Shown: positions 28,955-40,001, counted from the stretch's first letter. The stretch: 64,000 nt of DNA from Blastococcus sp. URHD0036 (GCF_000701365.1 NZ_JNIK01000011.1:372001-436000), one strand, 5' to 3'. The notes: a model not told the origin generated them from the sequence alone. Numbers and translations: made by a program.

Positions 28955-29584
28955 ATGCGAGACGTCGACGTCGCCGGGCTGCTCCGCCGCATCCGCCGTA
29001 CCGCTGACCTGTCACAGCGCGACCTCGCTGCCGCCCTCGGCGTCTCGAAGTCCGCCGTGGGGGCGGCCGAGGCCGGCACCGGTCGACTCGACCTGAGAAC
29101 TCTCACCCGCGCCGCTGCGCTCGCCGGGCTGCGGCTCGCGCTGGTCGACGGGGAGGGGCGCGAGGTCAGGGCGATGGCCGACGACGCCGTGCGGGACAGC
29201 GCCGGCAGACGGTTCCCCGCCCACCTCGACACCCGCCTCTCCGACGACGGTTGGTGGCACGGGCCCGAGCGCTACAGCAGGAGACAGCCCACGTACTCCT
29301 TCGACCGGGACCGCAGGCGACGCGACGCCTCCCGCTCGATGACCGGCGTCCCGGACGACCACCGTCAGCCGGGGCCGGGCGACTCCCCTGCCGAGCGGGC
29401 GGCGGCGCGGCGGGACGGGATCCGGCGCAGACAGCGCGCGGAGTGGGAGCGCCGGCGGGACGCCGGGGAGCTCGAGCCGATCCCGGCCTGGGTCTGCGAC
29501 TGCCCGCCCGGTTGCACCGAGGACGAGGCCGGCGTGCGCCAGCAGCACACCGACGACTGCGTGTGCAGGTGCGACCTCGGCTGA
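28955..29584 (+). CDS. XRE-family helix-turn-helix protein with Cys-rich tail
   Basis: 209 residues. An N-terminal HTH_3 domain (LLRRIRRTADLSQRDLAAAL, VSKSAVGAAEAGTGRLDL) is followed by a charged Arg/Asp-rich linker. The C-terminus is Cys-rich: WVCDCPPGCTEDE and HTDDCVCRCDLG, six cysteines as CxCx3C and CxCxC, which could bind metal. The ATG at 28955 has no ribosome binding site; an in-frame stop at 28913 excludes earlier starts. Target unknown. Confidence 0.75.
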   Translation: MRDVDVAGLLRRIRRTADLSQRDLAAALGVSKSAVGAAEAGTGRLDLRTLTRAAALAGLRLALVDGEGREVRAMADDAVRDSAGRRFPAHLDTRLSDDGWWHGPERYSRRQPTYSFDRDRRRRDASRSMTGVPDDHRQPGPGDSPAERAAARRDGIRRRQRAEWERRRDAGELEPIPAWVCDCPPGCTEDEAGVRQQHTDDCVCRCDLG

Positions 29585-29592
29585 GCCGCTGA

Positions 29593-29673
29593 TACCGTGG
29601 GGGCGTGCGCGGCAGCCTCCTGCTTACCCGCCGCGGCGAGGCCCTCTCCTAGGTCGGCCCCCTCGCCGCGGTG
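29593..29673 (+). promoter_or_regulatory. leuA attenuator region with leaderless leader promoter
   Basis: TACCGT (29593-29598) ends 6 nt before the GTG of the leader peptide. A stem with 11 perfect pairs, CCGCGGCGAGG (29631-29641) with CCTCGCCGCGG (29661-29671), extends by a G-T and a C-G pair and encloses the leader stop codon. Ribosome position on the leader would decide whether this stem forms. No T tract follows. Confidence 0.65.
29605..29652 (+). CDS. leuL: leuA leader peptide
   Basis: 15 codons from GTG to TAG: VRGSLLLTRRGEALS. Three consecutive Leu codons (CTC CTG CTT, 29617-29625) and a fourth near the end make it a leucine sensor. Leader peptides with Leu runs ahead of leuA are known in actinobacteria. 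Codons 9-13 form the left arm of the downstream stem, so a ribosome stalled at the Leu codons leaves the arm free to pair, while one that moves on covers it. Confidence 0.75.
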   Translation: MRGSLLLTRRGEALS

Positions 29674-29684
29674 ATCTGCCGTGA

Positions 29685-31865
<2,181 letters not shown>

Positions 31866-31869
<4 letters not shown>

Positions 31870-32195
31870 GACCGGGCCTCCCGCTCCTCGGCCGCCTGCG
31901 GAAGGCCGAGGTCCCGGCCGTCGCCGCTGGCCGACCGGCGCAGCATCCCGCCCACGTACCGGGCGATCGACACCGAGCCCACGAACGCCAGCAGCGAGAC
32001 CACCACCAGCACCGGGACCACGGTGGGGTCCCGCTCCAGCGCCGCGTAGACCGCCAGCCCGGCGGAGATGATCACCAGCAGCGTGTCGGTGGCGACGACC
32101 CGGTCCAGCAGCGACGGCCCCCAGGCCAGGCGGACCAGGGCCAGGAGCGCTCCTCCGCCGATCAGCCCGTAGAGCACGTAGGTCACGACCGTCAT
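31866..32195 (-). CDS. mnhF: Na+/H+ antiporter subunit MnhF/MrpF
   Basis: 109 residues with three helices and the MrpF motif RLAWGPSLLDRVVATDTLLV. Start overlaps the mnhE stop by ATGA. Membrane subunit of the Mrp antiporter. Confidence 0.93.
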
Positions 32196-32806
32196 CGCGG
32201 GGTCCCTCCTCTCGCGCGTCCCCGGCGCTCGAGGTCGCGGTCGATCGCCGCGAGGTCCTCGGCCGAGCCGAACGCCCGCACCAGCCGTTCCTCGACGACG
32301 AGGACGTCGGCCCGCTCCTGCTCGACGTGCGCGAGGTCGCGGACGTGCAGCAGGTGGACGGTGATGGTCCGGTCCTCGCGGTCGAGGTCGAGCACGAGGG
32401 AGCCCGGCACCAGCGACACGGCCTCGGCGACCATCGTGGACAGCAGGTCCGAGTCGGTACGCAGCTGCACCCGCACGATCGCCGAGTTGCCCTGCCCGCC
32501 GGGGCGCAGCGCCAGCCAGGCCACCTGCGCGCCGGAGAGCACGAGGTCCAGCACGAAGTGGCCGGCGAACGCCAGCAGCGGCAGGGGCCGCACGCGGGTC
32601 CCGCCCACCACGTGCGGAAGCGGCAGCAGCAGCGTCACCAGCAGCGCGACGGCGACGCCGGAGAGCACGTTCGCCCACGACCAGGTGCCCCAGAGCAGGA
32701 TCCAGACGAACACCAGCCAGGCCAGCAGCGGCAGCTGGTGCCGCAGCCGCAGCGGCGACCGGTCGGCGTTGCCCGAACCTCTGGGCGAACTCGCGAGCTC
32801 GTTCAC
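32192..32806 (-). CDS. mnhE: Na+/H+ antiporter subunit MnhE/MrpE
   Basis: 204 residues, GTG start overlapping the mnhD stop. Two N-terminal helices (LAWLVFVWILLWGTWSWANVL), then the MrpE cytoplasmic domain with NSAIVRVQLRTDSDLLSTMVAEAVSLVPGSLVLDLD in outline, followed by a charged C-terminal extension. Confidence 0.92.
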   Translation of the reverse strand: MNELASSPRGSGNADRSPLRLRHQLPLLAWLVFVWILLWGTWSWANVLSGVAVALLVTLLLPLPHVVGGTRVRPLPLLAFAGHFVLDLVLSGAQVAWLALRPGGQGNSAIVRVQLRTDSDLLSTMVAEAVSLVPGSLVLDLDREDRTITVHLLHVRDLAHVEQERADVLVVEERLVRAFGSAEDLAAIDRDLERRGRARGGTPR

Positions 32807-34488
32807 TCGGCGTCCTCGGCGGCCGGGGCGTCGAAGACGGCCTCGATGTACGGCGTCCGTTCCACGAGGTCGTCGGCGGCCCGGTCGGCCAGGCCGTAGA
32901 GGAACCCGGCGACGACGGTCAGGGCGACGGTCACCGCGACCAGCGCCGCCGTGGCGGACACCATCGCGCCCGGGAGCGGCCGGAGCGCCCGCACCGCGGA
33001 CGCGGCCGGCGCGATGTCCGGGTCGGCCGCCGTCGCCACGCGGGTGTGCCGGCGCCAGGCCACCTGCCGCGCGGTCAGGTCCCCGTCCTCCGCCGCGGGC
33101 GCGAAACCGTCGCCGGAGGGACCCGCGGCGGCCGCAGCGGCTGCGGCGGTGTCCTCGGCGGGAGCCTGCGTCGGCGGCCGCCAGAAGGCGCGGGTCCACA
33201 CGCGTGCGATGGCCACCAGCGTCAGCAGACTGGTGACGACGCCCCCGGCGACCAGCGTGTACGCCAGGGCGCTGCCGTCGGCCACACCTGCCTCGAGCAG
33301 CCCCAGCTTGCCGATGAACCCCGACAGCGGCGGGATGCCGGCGAGGTTCATCGCCGGGACGAAGAACAGCACCGCCAGCAGCGGCGCGCGCCGGGCCAGC
33401 CCGCCCAGCCGGTCGATGGACGTCGTCCCGCCCTGCCGCTCGATCAGGCCGGCGACCAGGAAGAGCGTGGTCTGGATGGCGATGTGGTGGACGACGTAGA
33501 AGATCGCGCCGGCCAGCCCGGCCGCCGTACCCAGGGCGATGCCGAACACCATGTAGCCGATGTGGCTGACCAGCGTGAACGACAGCAGCCGGCGCAGGTC
33601 GGTCTGCGCGACCGCGCCGAGGATGCCGATCACCATCGTGGCCAGCGCGGCCCACATCAGCAGGTCGTCCAGCGCGCCGCCGGGGAACAGCAGCGTCTGC
33701 GTGCGGATGATCGCGTAGACGCCGACCTTGGTGAGCAGGCCGGCGAACACGGCGGTGACCGGCGCCGGGGCGGTCGGGTAGCTGTCGGGCAGCCAGGCCG
33801 ACAGCGGGAAGACGGCGGCCTTGATGCCGAACGCGATGAGCAGCATCGACTGCAGCAGCACCTGCGTGCCCTCGGGCAGGTCCCCCAGCTTGACGGCGAG
33901 GTCGGCCATGTTGACCGTGCCCGTGGCCGCGTACACCAGCCCGATCGCGGCGAGGAACAGCAGCGAGCTGGTCAGGCTGACGACGACGTAGGTGATCCCG
34001 CCGCGGATGCGGGGCGCGGTCCCGCCCAGGGTGAGCAGCACGTAGCTGGCCATCAGCAGGATCTCGAAGCCGACGTAGAGGTTGAACAGGTCCCCGGCGA
34101 GGAAGGCGTTGCTCACGCCCGCCACGAGGACCAGGAACGTCGGGTGGAAGATCGACACCGGGGTGTCCTCGTCGCGGTCGGCCGAGCCCTGGCCGACGGC
34201 GAACACGAGCACCCCGAGCGCCACGGTCGAGGCCACGACGAGCATCAGCGCCGAGAGCCGGTCGACGACCAGCACGATCCCCAGCGGGACCGGCCAGCCG
34301 CCGACGGCGACCGCTGTGGGGCCCTCGGAGTCGGCCAGGAACAGCAGCGCGACCGACACCGACAGCACCGCGGTCATGACGAGCAGGCTGAGCGTCCGCT
34401 GCGCGCGGGGGTGGTGGGCCAGCAGGAGAGCACCGGCCGCCCCGAGCAGCGGCATCAGGACCGGCAAGGGCGCGAGGACGCTGATCAC
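32803..34488 (-). CDS. mnhD: Na+/H+ antiporter subunit MnhD/MrpD
   Basis: 561 residues from a GTG at 34488 overlapping mnhC. About 14 membrane helices of the Nuo N/M/L-type proton-pumping family, with VGFEILLMASYVLLTLGG, AAVFPLSAWLPDSYPTAPAPVTAVFAGLLTKVGVYAI, and SFTLVSHIGYMVFG containing the expected Lys, His and Glu. An Ala-rich loop (AEDTAAAAAAAAGPSGD) is inserted near residue 460. Probable proton-translocating subunit. Confidence 0.95.
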   Translation of the reverse strand: MISVLAPLPVLMPLLGAAGALLLAHHPRAQRTLSLLVMTAVLSVSVALLFLADSEGPTAVAVGGWPVPLGIVLVVDRLSALMLVVASTVALGVLVFAVGQGSADRDEDTPVSIFHPTFLVLVAGVSNAFLAGDLFNLYVGFEILLMASYVLLTLGGTAPRIRGGITYVVVSLTSSLLFLAAIGLVYAATGTVNMADLAVKLGDLPEGTQVLLQSMLLIAFGIKAAVFPLSAWLPDSYPTAPAPVTAVFAGLLTKVGVYAIIRTQTLLFPGGALDDLLMWAALATMVIGILGAVAQTDLRRLLSFTLVSHIGYMVFGIALGTAAGLAGAIFYVVHHIAIQTTLFLVAGLIERQGGTTSIDRLGGLARRAPLLAVLFFVPAMNLAGIPPLSGFIGKLGLLEAGVADGSALAYTLVAGGVVTSLLTLVAIARVWTRAFWRPPTQAPAEDTAAAAAAAAGPSGDGFAPAAEDGDLTARQVAWRRHTRVATAADPDIAPAASAVRALRPLPGAMVSATAALVAVTVALTVVAGFLYGLADRAADDLVERTPYIEAVFDAPAAEDAE

Positions 34489-34976
34489 CGGTTGCCCGCC
34501 GGCAGGTCGACGTCGTCGGCCGGCACGTCGTCGAGATCGGCGCCACGGAGGCTGTCGGCGTGCCCGGCCGGCCGGTCCCCGGGGACGAGGTCGTCCGGGT
34601 CGAGCTCGTCGGCGTCGGTGCCCTTCCGGGCGGCGACCCGGCGGTCCTCCTCGTCGGTGCCGACCACCTCCTGCCGGACCAGCCGCCACGAGCGGTGGAT
34701 CATCGCGAGCACGAACGCCGAGATCCCGAAGGTGATCACGATCGCGGTGAGGATCAGCGCCTGCGGCAGCGGGTCGTTCATGTCCTCCGGGTCGGAGACG
34801 CCCAGGATCGGTGCCAGCCCGGCCGGGCCGCCGCTGGACAGCAGCAGCAGGTTGGTGGCGTTGCCCATCAGCAGGAAGCCCAGCAGCACGCGGGTCAGGC
34901 TGCGGTCCAGCAGCAGGTAGACGCCCGCGGCGTAGAGGCCACCGATGATCAGCGGCAGCACGACGGTGGGGGTCAT
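34485..34976 (-). CDS. mnhC: Na+/H+ antiporter subunit MnhC/MrpC
   Basis: 163 residues, NuoK-like with three helices: LIIGGLYAAGVYLLLDRSLTRVLLGF, NATNLLLLS, DPLPQALILTAIVITFGISAF. The C-terminal 50 residues are a hydrophilic acidic extension beyond the usual MrpC length. Start overlaps the mnhA stop by ATGA. Confidence 0.94.
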   Translation of the reverse strand: MTPTVVLPLIIGGLYAAGVYLLLDRSLTRVLLGFLLMGNATNLLLLSSGGPAGLAPILGVSDPEDMNDPLPQALILTAIVITFGISAFVLAMIHRSWRLVRQEVVGTDEEDRRVAARKGTDADELDPDDLVPGDRPAGHADSLRGADLDDVPADDVDLPAGNR

Positions 34977-37831
34977 CGGACGACCACCTCTCCCTCGTTC
35001 AGCTCGATCGGGTCGTCCTCGTCGTCCTGGCGGTCCAGCTCGGCGCCCAGACTGCGCAGCACGTCGAGCACGAGACCGACGACGATCAGGTAGACGCCCA
35101 TGTCGAAGAACAGCGAGGTCACCAGCTTGACGTCGCCGAGAACGGGGAGCGTCGTCTCCAGGATCGCCGTCTGCAGCACCTCGCCGCCGAGCATCAGGCC
35201 GACCGCGCCGGTGCCGCCGGCGAAGAGCAGCCCGGTGCCCAGCAGCAGGCCGGGCGCGACCGGCGCCGCCTCCCCCAGCTCGTAGCGGCCGCCGGCGAGG
35301 TAGCGCAGGACGAGGGCGAGGCCGGCGACCAGCCCACCGGCGAAGCCGCCGCCCGGCTCGTTGTGGCCGGAGAAGAGCAGGTAGATCGAGAACACCAGGA
35401 TCGTGTGGAAGAGGATCCGGGTGACCACCTCGAGCACCACGGACCGCCGGTCGGGGTCCAGGGTGGCGCTGGCGGCCAGCCAACTCGGCCGGTGGTCGGC
35501 CTGGGCGAGCTCGGTGCGGGCGGCGCGGTCCACCCCGCCGGTGCGGCTGCGCAGGAAGACCAGGCTGGCGACCCCGGTGGCGGCCACCACGAGCAGCGAG
35601 ATCTCGCCGAGGGTGTCCCAGGCGCGGATGTCGACCAGGGTGACGTTGACGATGTTCTTGCCGCCGCCGAAGTCGTAGGCCGCCTCGGGGTAGTCCACCG
35701 ACACCGGCGTCGCCGTCCGCGCGCCCAGGGCCACGGCGCCGACCGCGGCCATGAAGGCGCCGACGGCCACGGCGATCACGCCGCGCACCGCCCGCTCGCG
35801 GGGCAGGTGCCGCTCGCCGATGTCCTTGGGCAGCTTGCGCAGCACCAGCACGAAGACGACGAGGGTGAGCGTCTCGACCAGGAACTGGGTCAGCGCCAGG
35901 TCCGGTGCTCCCTGGAGGGCGAAGAGGACCGCGGTGCCGTAGCCGGTCACGCCGACCACGAGGACGGCCGACAGCCGCTGCCGGATGCGCAGGCTGAGGG
36001 CGGCCGCGCTGACGACGACGACGCCGACCATCGCCTGCACCGGGGTGTCCCAGGCCCGCCACTCCCCCGGCCACGGCGCCTGCGTGAGCAGGAGGGTCCC
36101 CGGCAGCGCCAGGACCACCACGAGGATCGTGCCGAGGTAGGCCGGCAGCGAGCCGCGCTGCGTGGTGCCGGTGACCAGGACCGACAGCCGGTCCAGGCCC
36201 TGGATGACGTTCCAGTACCCCTCGTCGGCCGAGGCCCCCACCGCGAACCTGCGCTGGAACCGGCGGACGCCGTCGCGGGCGGCGAACAGGGCGTAGCCGC
36301 CGAGCAGGGTGACCGCCGTGAGCCCGAGCGCCGGCTGGAGCCCGTGCCACAGCGCCAGCTCCTCGTACTCCGGAGCGAGCAGCGGCAGCGTGTCGGCGTA
36401 CTCGGTGACCAGCGCGGCGAGCCGCGGGCTGGCCGGCCCGGCGAGCAGCCCGACCGACGCCAGGACGACGGGGGCGGCGAGGAACAGCGGGCCGGGCCGG
36501 TGCGCGACGACGGTGTCGGCGACGCCGGGCTTGCGGGCGAGGGCGCCCCACAGGAAGCGGAACGTGTAGGCGGCGGTCAGGATCGAGCCGACCACCAGCC
36601 CGGCCAGCTCGAACCCCGCGGCGGTGCGGGAGGCGAGGCCGCCCTCCCAGAGCGCGGTGAACGCCGCCTCCTTGCCGACGAAGCCGAACAGCGGCGGGAC
36701 GCCGGCCATCGACGCGCCGGCCAGGACCGCGACGCCGGCCAGCACGGGCAGCTGCCGGCCCAGGCCGGAGAGCTCGCGCAGGTCACGGGTCCCCGTCGCG
36801 TGGTCGATGACGCCCACGCTGAGGAAGAGGGCGGACTTGAACAGCGCGTGCGCGACGGTCATCGCCAGGCCGGCGGCCGCGAGCTCCCGGCTGCCGGCAC
36901 CGACGAGCACGAGCAGGAAGCCGAGCTGGCTCACGGTGCCGAAGGCGAGCAGCAGCTTGAGGTCGTTCTGCCGCAGCGCGCGGTACCCCCCGACGAGCAT
37001 CGTCGCGAGGCCGAGGCCCAGCACGATCGGCCGCCACCCGGGCACGTCGGCGAACCCGGGGGCCAGCCGCGCGACGAGGTAGATGCCCGCCTTCACCATG
37101 GCGGCGGCGTGCAGGTAGGCGCTGACCGGGGTGGGGGCCTCCATCGCGGCCGGCAGCCAGAAGTGGAAGGGCACCATCGCCGACTTGGTGATCGCGCCCA
37201 TGAGCACCAGCACGGTGCCGACGGTCATGACCGTGCCGCTGCCAGGGTCGGCGACGACCTCCGACAGCAGGTAGGACCCGCTGGTCTGGCCCACCATGAT
37301 CAGCCCGACCAGCATGGCCAGGCCGCCGGCGGTGGTGAGGACCAGTGCCTGGGTGGCGGCGCGGCGGGCGGCCAGCCGGCGCCCGGACCCGCCGATCAGC
37401 AGGAACGAGAAGACGGTCGTGAGCTCCCAGAACACGTAGAGCAGGAGCATGTCGTCGGCGAGGACGAGGCCGAGCATCGAGCCGGCGAACGCGACCATCG
37501 TGCCGGCGAACCGCGCGTTCCCCTCCTCGTCCGCGGCGAAGTACCGCGCGCAGTAGACGAGCACCAGCGCACCGACGCCGGTGACCAGCGCGGCGAACAG
37601 CAGCGCGAGCGCGTCCAGCCGGAAGGCCAGGTCCAGGTCCAGGGCCGGGACCCAGGAGACGGTCTCGGAGACCTCACCGCCGTCGAGCACCACGGACAGC
37701 TGCGCCAGCACCCAGCCGAAGGCGACTCCCGGGACCAGTGCGAGCGCGAGGAAGGCCGATCTGCCCCACCACCGGACGAGCACGGGCGCGAGCAGCGCGG
37801 CGAGCAGGTGGAGGAGCAGCAGAACGAGCAC
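34973..37831 (-). CDS. mnhA: Fused Na+/H+ antiporter subunits MnhA and MnhB
   Basis: 952 residues from the GTG at 37831, which has GGGAG at good distance; an in-frame GTG at 37867 is the alternative. Residues 1-about 780 are MrpA: NuoL-like channel core (YCARYFAADEE, YVFWELTTVFSFLLIG, PFHFWLPAAMEAPTPVSAYLHAA) plus the MrpA C-terminal helices (GAPDLALTQFLVETLTLVVFVLVLRKLP). From about 800 the MnhB domain follows (FHTILVFSIYLLFSGHNEPGGGFAGGLVAG). So the operon is (AB)-C-D-E-F-G, complete, all overlapping by 4 nt. Exchanges external H+ for Na+; important for salt and alkali tolerance. Confidence 0.94.
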   Translation of the reverse strand: MLVLLLLHLLAALLAPVLVRWWGRSAFLALALVPGVAFGWVLAQLSVVLDGGEVSETVSWVPALDLDLAFRLDALALLFAALVTGVGALVLVYCARYFAADEEGNARFAGTMVAFAGSMLGLVLADDMLLLYVFWELTTVFSFLLIGGSGRRLAARRAATQALVLTTAGGLAMLVGLIMVGQTSGSYLLSEVVADPGSGTVMTVGTVLVLMGAITKSAMVPFHFWLPAAMEAPTPVSAYLHAAAMVKAGIYLVARLAPGFADVPGWRPIVLGLGLATMLVGGYRALRQNDLKLLLAFGTVSQLGFLLVLVGAGSRELAAAGLAMTVAHALFKSALFLSVGVIDHATGTRDLRELSGLGRQLPVLAGVAVLAGASMAGVPPLFGFVGKEAAFTALWEGGLASRTAAGFELAGLVVGSILTAAYTFRFLWGALARKPGVADTVVAHRPGPLFLAAPVVLASVGLLAGPASPRLAALVTEYADTLPLLAPEYEELALWHGLQPALGLTAVTLLGGYALFAARDGVRRFQRRFAVGASADEGYWNVIQGLDRLSVLVTGTTQRGSLPAYLGTILVVVLALPGTLLLTQAPWPGEWRAWDTPVQAMVGVVVVSAAALSLRIRQRLSAVLVVGVTGYGTAVLFALQGAPDLALTQFLVETLTLVVFVLVLRKLPKDIGERHLPRERAVRGVIAVAVGAFMAAVGAVALGARTATPVSVDYPEAAYDFGGGKNIVNVTLVDIRAWDTLGEISLLVVAATGVASLVFLRSRTGGVDRAARTELAQADHRPSWLAASATLDPDRRSVVLEVVTRILFHTILVFSIYLLFSGHNEPGGGFAGGLVAGLALVLRYLAGGRYELGEAAPVAPGLLLGTGLLFAGGTGAVGLMLGGEVLQTAILETTLPVLGDVKLVTSLFFDMGVYLIVVGLVLDVLRSLGAELDRQDDEDDPIELNEGEVVVR

Positions 37832-37939
37832 GGGTCTCCCGGGAGTCGATGGCGGCTCGGGGACCACAGAACGTCGGTCGAACGACGGCCGGCGGTAGTG
37901 GAGAGCTTACCCACCGGACGTGACCACGCCCGGCGACGC

Positions 37940-37979
37940 CGCTCGTGCTCTGCCCACCATGGTGGGCAGAGCACGAGCG
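37940..37979. terminator. Inverted repeat, family B copy 3
   Basis: Perfect 19-bp arms built on GCTCGTGCTCTGCCCACC with a 2-nt AT centre. Lies between the ABC-F stop and the mnhA start, both on the minus strand, so it should end ABC-F transcription. Confidence 0.8.
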
Positions 37980-38001
37980 CGTCCGGGGCATGCCCGGGAG
38001 G

Positions 38002-39816
38002 TCAGCCCTCCGCGAGCTCGGCGGCGGCCAGCCAGTCGGTCTCGATCTGCTCCTTCTCCGCGAGCACCTCGCGCAGCTGGGCGTCGAGCTCGGCCGCCTT
38101 CGCGTAGTCGCTCGCCGCAGCGGCCAGCTGCCCGTGCAGCTTCTTCTCGTCGGCGTCGAGCTTCGCCAGCCGCCGCTCCAGGCGCGCCGCCTCCTTCTTC
38201 GCCGCGCGGGCGTCGGCGGCGGAGACCGCCGGGGCGTGCAGGGGGGCTCCGGTCCCGGTGCCCGTCCCGGCGTGCCCGCCGGACAGGGCGGCCTCGCCGG
38301 CGGCCCTCCGTGCCAGGTACTCCTCCACCCCGCCGGGCAGCGCGGCGATCGTGCCGTCGCCCATCAGCGCCACGACCGAGTCGCAGACGCGGTCGACGAA
38401 GTAGCGGTCGTGGCTGACCACCAGCACGGTGCCGGCGAACCCGTCGAGCAGGTCCTCCAGCGCGGTGAGGGTGTCGATGTCGAGGTCGTTGGTCGGCTCG
38501 TCGAGCACGAGGACGTTCGGTTCGCCCATGAGCAGCCGCAGCAGCTGCAGGCGCCGGCGCTCGCCGCCGGAGAGGTCACCCACCGGCGTCCACTGCCGGT
38601 TCGTGGCGAAGCCGAACCGCTCGGCCAGCGAGGACGCCGAGATCTCCTGGTTGCCGATCCGCGCGATCCGGGCGACCTCCTGCACGGCCTCGAGCACCCG
38701 CAGCCGCGGCGGCAGCTCGGCGACGTGCTGGGAGAGGTAGGCCGGGGCGACGGTCTGCCCCTGCACGATCCGGCCACGGTCGGGCACGATCTCGCCGAGC
38801 AGCATCCGCAGCAGCGTCGTCTTCCCGGCGCCGTTGACGCCGACGACGCCGATCCGGTCGCCCGGGCCGACGTGCCAGGTGAGGTCGGCGAAGAGGGTGC
38901 GCGGGCCGGCCGGGGTCTGCACCGCGTAGTCGACGTCCTCGACGTCGAAGACCGTCTTGCCGAGCCGGCGGGCGGCGAAGCCCTTGAGCGCCATGGTCTC
39001 CCGCGGCGGCGGTTCGTCGGCGATCAGCGCCTCGGCGGCCTCGATGCGGAACCGCGGCTTGCTGGTGCGCGCCGGCGGCCCCCGGCGCAGCCAGGCGAGT
39101 TCCTTCCGGACCAGGTTCAGCCGGCGCTCCTCGGTGACCGCGGAGATCCGCGCCCGCTCCGCCCGGGCCAGCGTGTACGCCGAGTAGCCACCCTCGTAGG
39201 CGTGCACGTCGCCGTCGGCGACCTCCCACGTGGTCGTGCACACCTCGTCGAGGAACCAGCGGTCGTGGGTGACGACCAGCAGCCCGCCGCTGCGCCGCTT
39301 CACGTAGTCGGCCAGCCAGGCGACGCCCTCCACGTCGAGGTGGTTGGTCGGCTCGTCGAGCACCAGCAGGTCCAGCGGGCGGATCAGCTGGGCGGCCAGG
39401 GCCACCCGGCGCCGCTCGCCACCGGACATCGGCGCGACCGGGCTGTCCAGCCCGAGCCGGTCGAGCTCCAGACCGGCCAGCACGCTGCGCACCGCCGGGT
39501 CGGCGGCCCACTCGTGCTCGGAGGCGAACCGCGTGGTCGGCAGGACGACGTCGCGCACCGTCGTCCCCGGCGGCAGCGTCCCGGACTGGTCGAGCACCCC
39601 CATCGCCAGGTCCCCGCGGCGGGTGACCCGGCCGGAGTCGGGCTCCTCGACGCCGGTGAGGACCGACAGCAGCGTCGTCTTCCCGCCGCCGTTGCGGCCG
39701 ACGATGCCGATCCGCTCACCGGCGGCGACGCCCAGGGAGACGTCGTCCAGGATCACGGTGGTGCCGTGCGCCTTGGACACCCGCTCGAGGTTGACCAGGT
39801 TCACGGGTGCGCTCAT
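38002..39816 (-). CDS. ABC-F ATPase (Uup-like)
   Basis: 604 residues. Two ABC domains: Walker A GRNGGGKTT with signature MSGGERRRVALA and LLVLDEPTNHLD; second GVNGAGKTT with LSGGERRRLQLL and VLVLDEPTNDLD. A linker (PtIM) lies between. The C-terminus is a coiled coil (ADARAAKKEAARLERRLAKLD), typical of Uup. Soluble; ABC-F proteins act on the ribosome or, for Uup, also on DNA and branched structures. The ATG at 39816 is preferred because GATACT ends 7 nt before it; a GTG at 39819 is adjacent. A 17-bp inverted repeat lies just upstream of this promoter. Confidence 0.92.
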   Translation of the reverse strand: MSAPVNLVNLERVSKAHGTTVILDDVSLGVAAGERIGIVGRNGGGKTTLLSVLTGVEEPDSGRVTRRGDLAMGVLDQSGTLPPGTTVRDVVLPTTRFASEHEWAADPAVRSVLAGLELDRLGLDSPVAPMSGGERRRVALAAQLIRPLDLLVLDEPTNHLDVEGVAWLADYVKRRSGGLLVVTHDRWFLDEVCTTTWEVADGDVHAYEGGYSAYTLARAERARISAVTEERRLNLVRKELAWLRRGPPARTSKPRFRIEAAEALIADEPPPRETMALKGFAARRLGKTVFDVEDVDYAVQTPAGPRTLFADLTWHVGPGDRIGVVGVNGAGKTTLLRMLLGEIVPDRGRIVQGQTVAPAYLSQHVAELPPRLRVLEAVQEVARIARIGNQEISASSLAERFGFATNRQWTPVGDLSGGERRRLQLLRLLMGEPNVLVLDEPTNDLDIDTLTALEDLLDGFAGTVLVVSHDRYFVDRVCDSVVALMGDGTIAALPGGVEEYLARRAAGEAALSGGHAGTGTGTGAPLHAPAVSAADARAAKKEAARLERRLAKLDADEKKLHGQLAAAASDYAKAAELDAQLREVLAEKEQIETDWLAAAELAEG

Positions 39817-39823
39817 CACGCCC

Positions 39824-39829
39824 AGTATC
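39824..39829 (-). promoter_or_regulatory. ABC-F -10 box (leaderless)
   Basis: Minus-strand GATACT (39829 to 39824) ends 7 nt before the ATG at 39816. Confidence 0.45.
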
Positions 39830-39840
39830 CCTGGCTGCCG

Positions 39841-39881
39841 CGGAGGAGATCCGCCGGTGTGACCCCGGCGGATCTCCTCCG
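39841..39881. repeat. Inverted repeat in the divergent ABC-F / GNAT promoter region
   Basis: Perfect 17-bp arms CGGAGGAGATCCGCCGG (39841-39857) and complement (39865-39881), 7-nt spacer. Unlike the other long repeats it lies between divergent genes, upstream of both starts, so an operator or insulator is as likely as a terminator. Confidence 0.7.
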
Positions 39882-40001
39882 GGCCCGGGGGACGCCGGCC
39901 TGGGCGTCCCAGTCAGCCGCAAGGGCCCCGCAAGTGCGCTCGCCGACGCTGTGCCCGCCGGCTCCTGCCGGTCGTTCCCGCACTACGTCCCGGAGGCCGT
40001 C

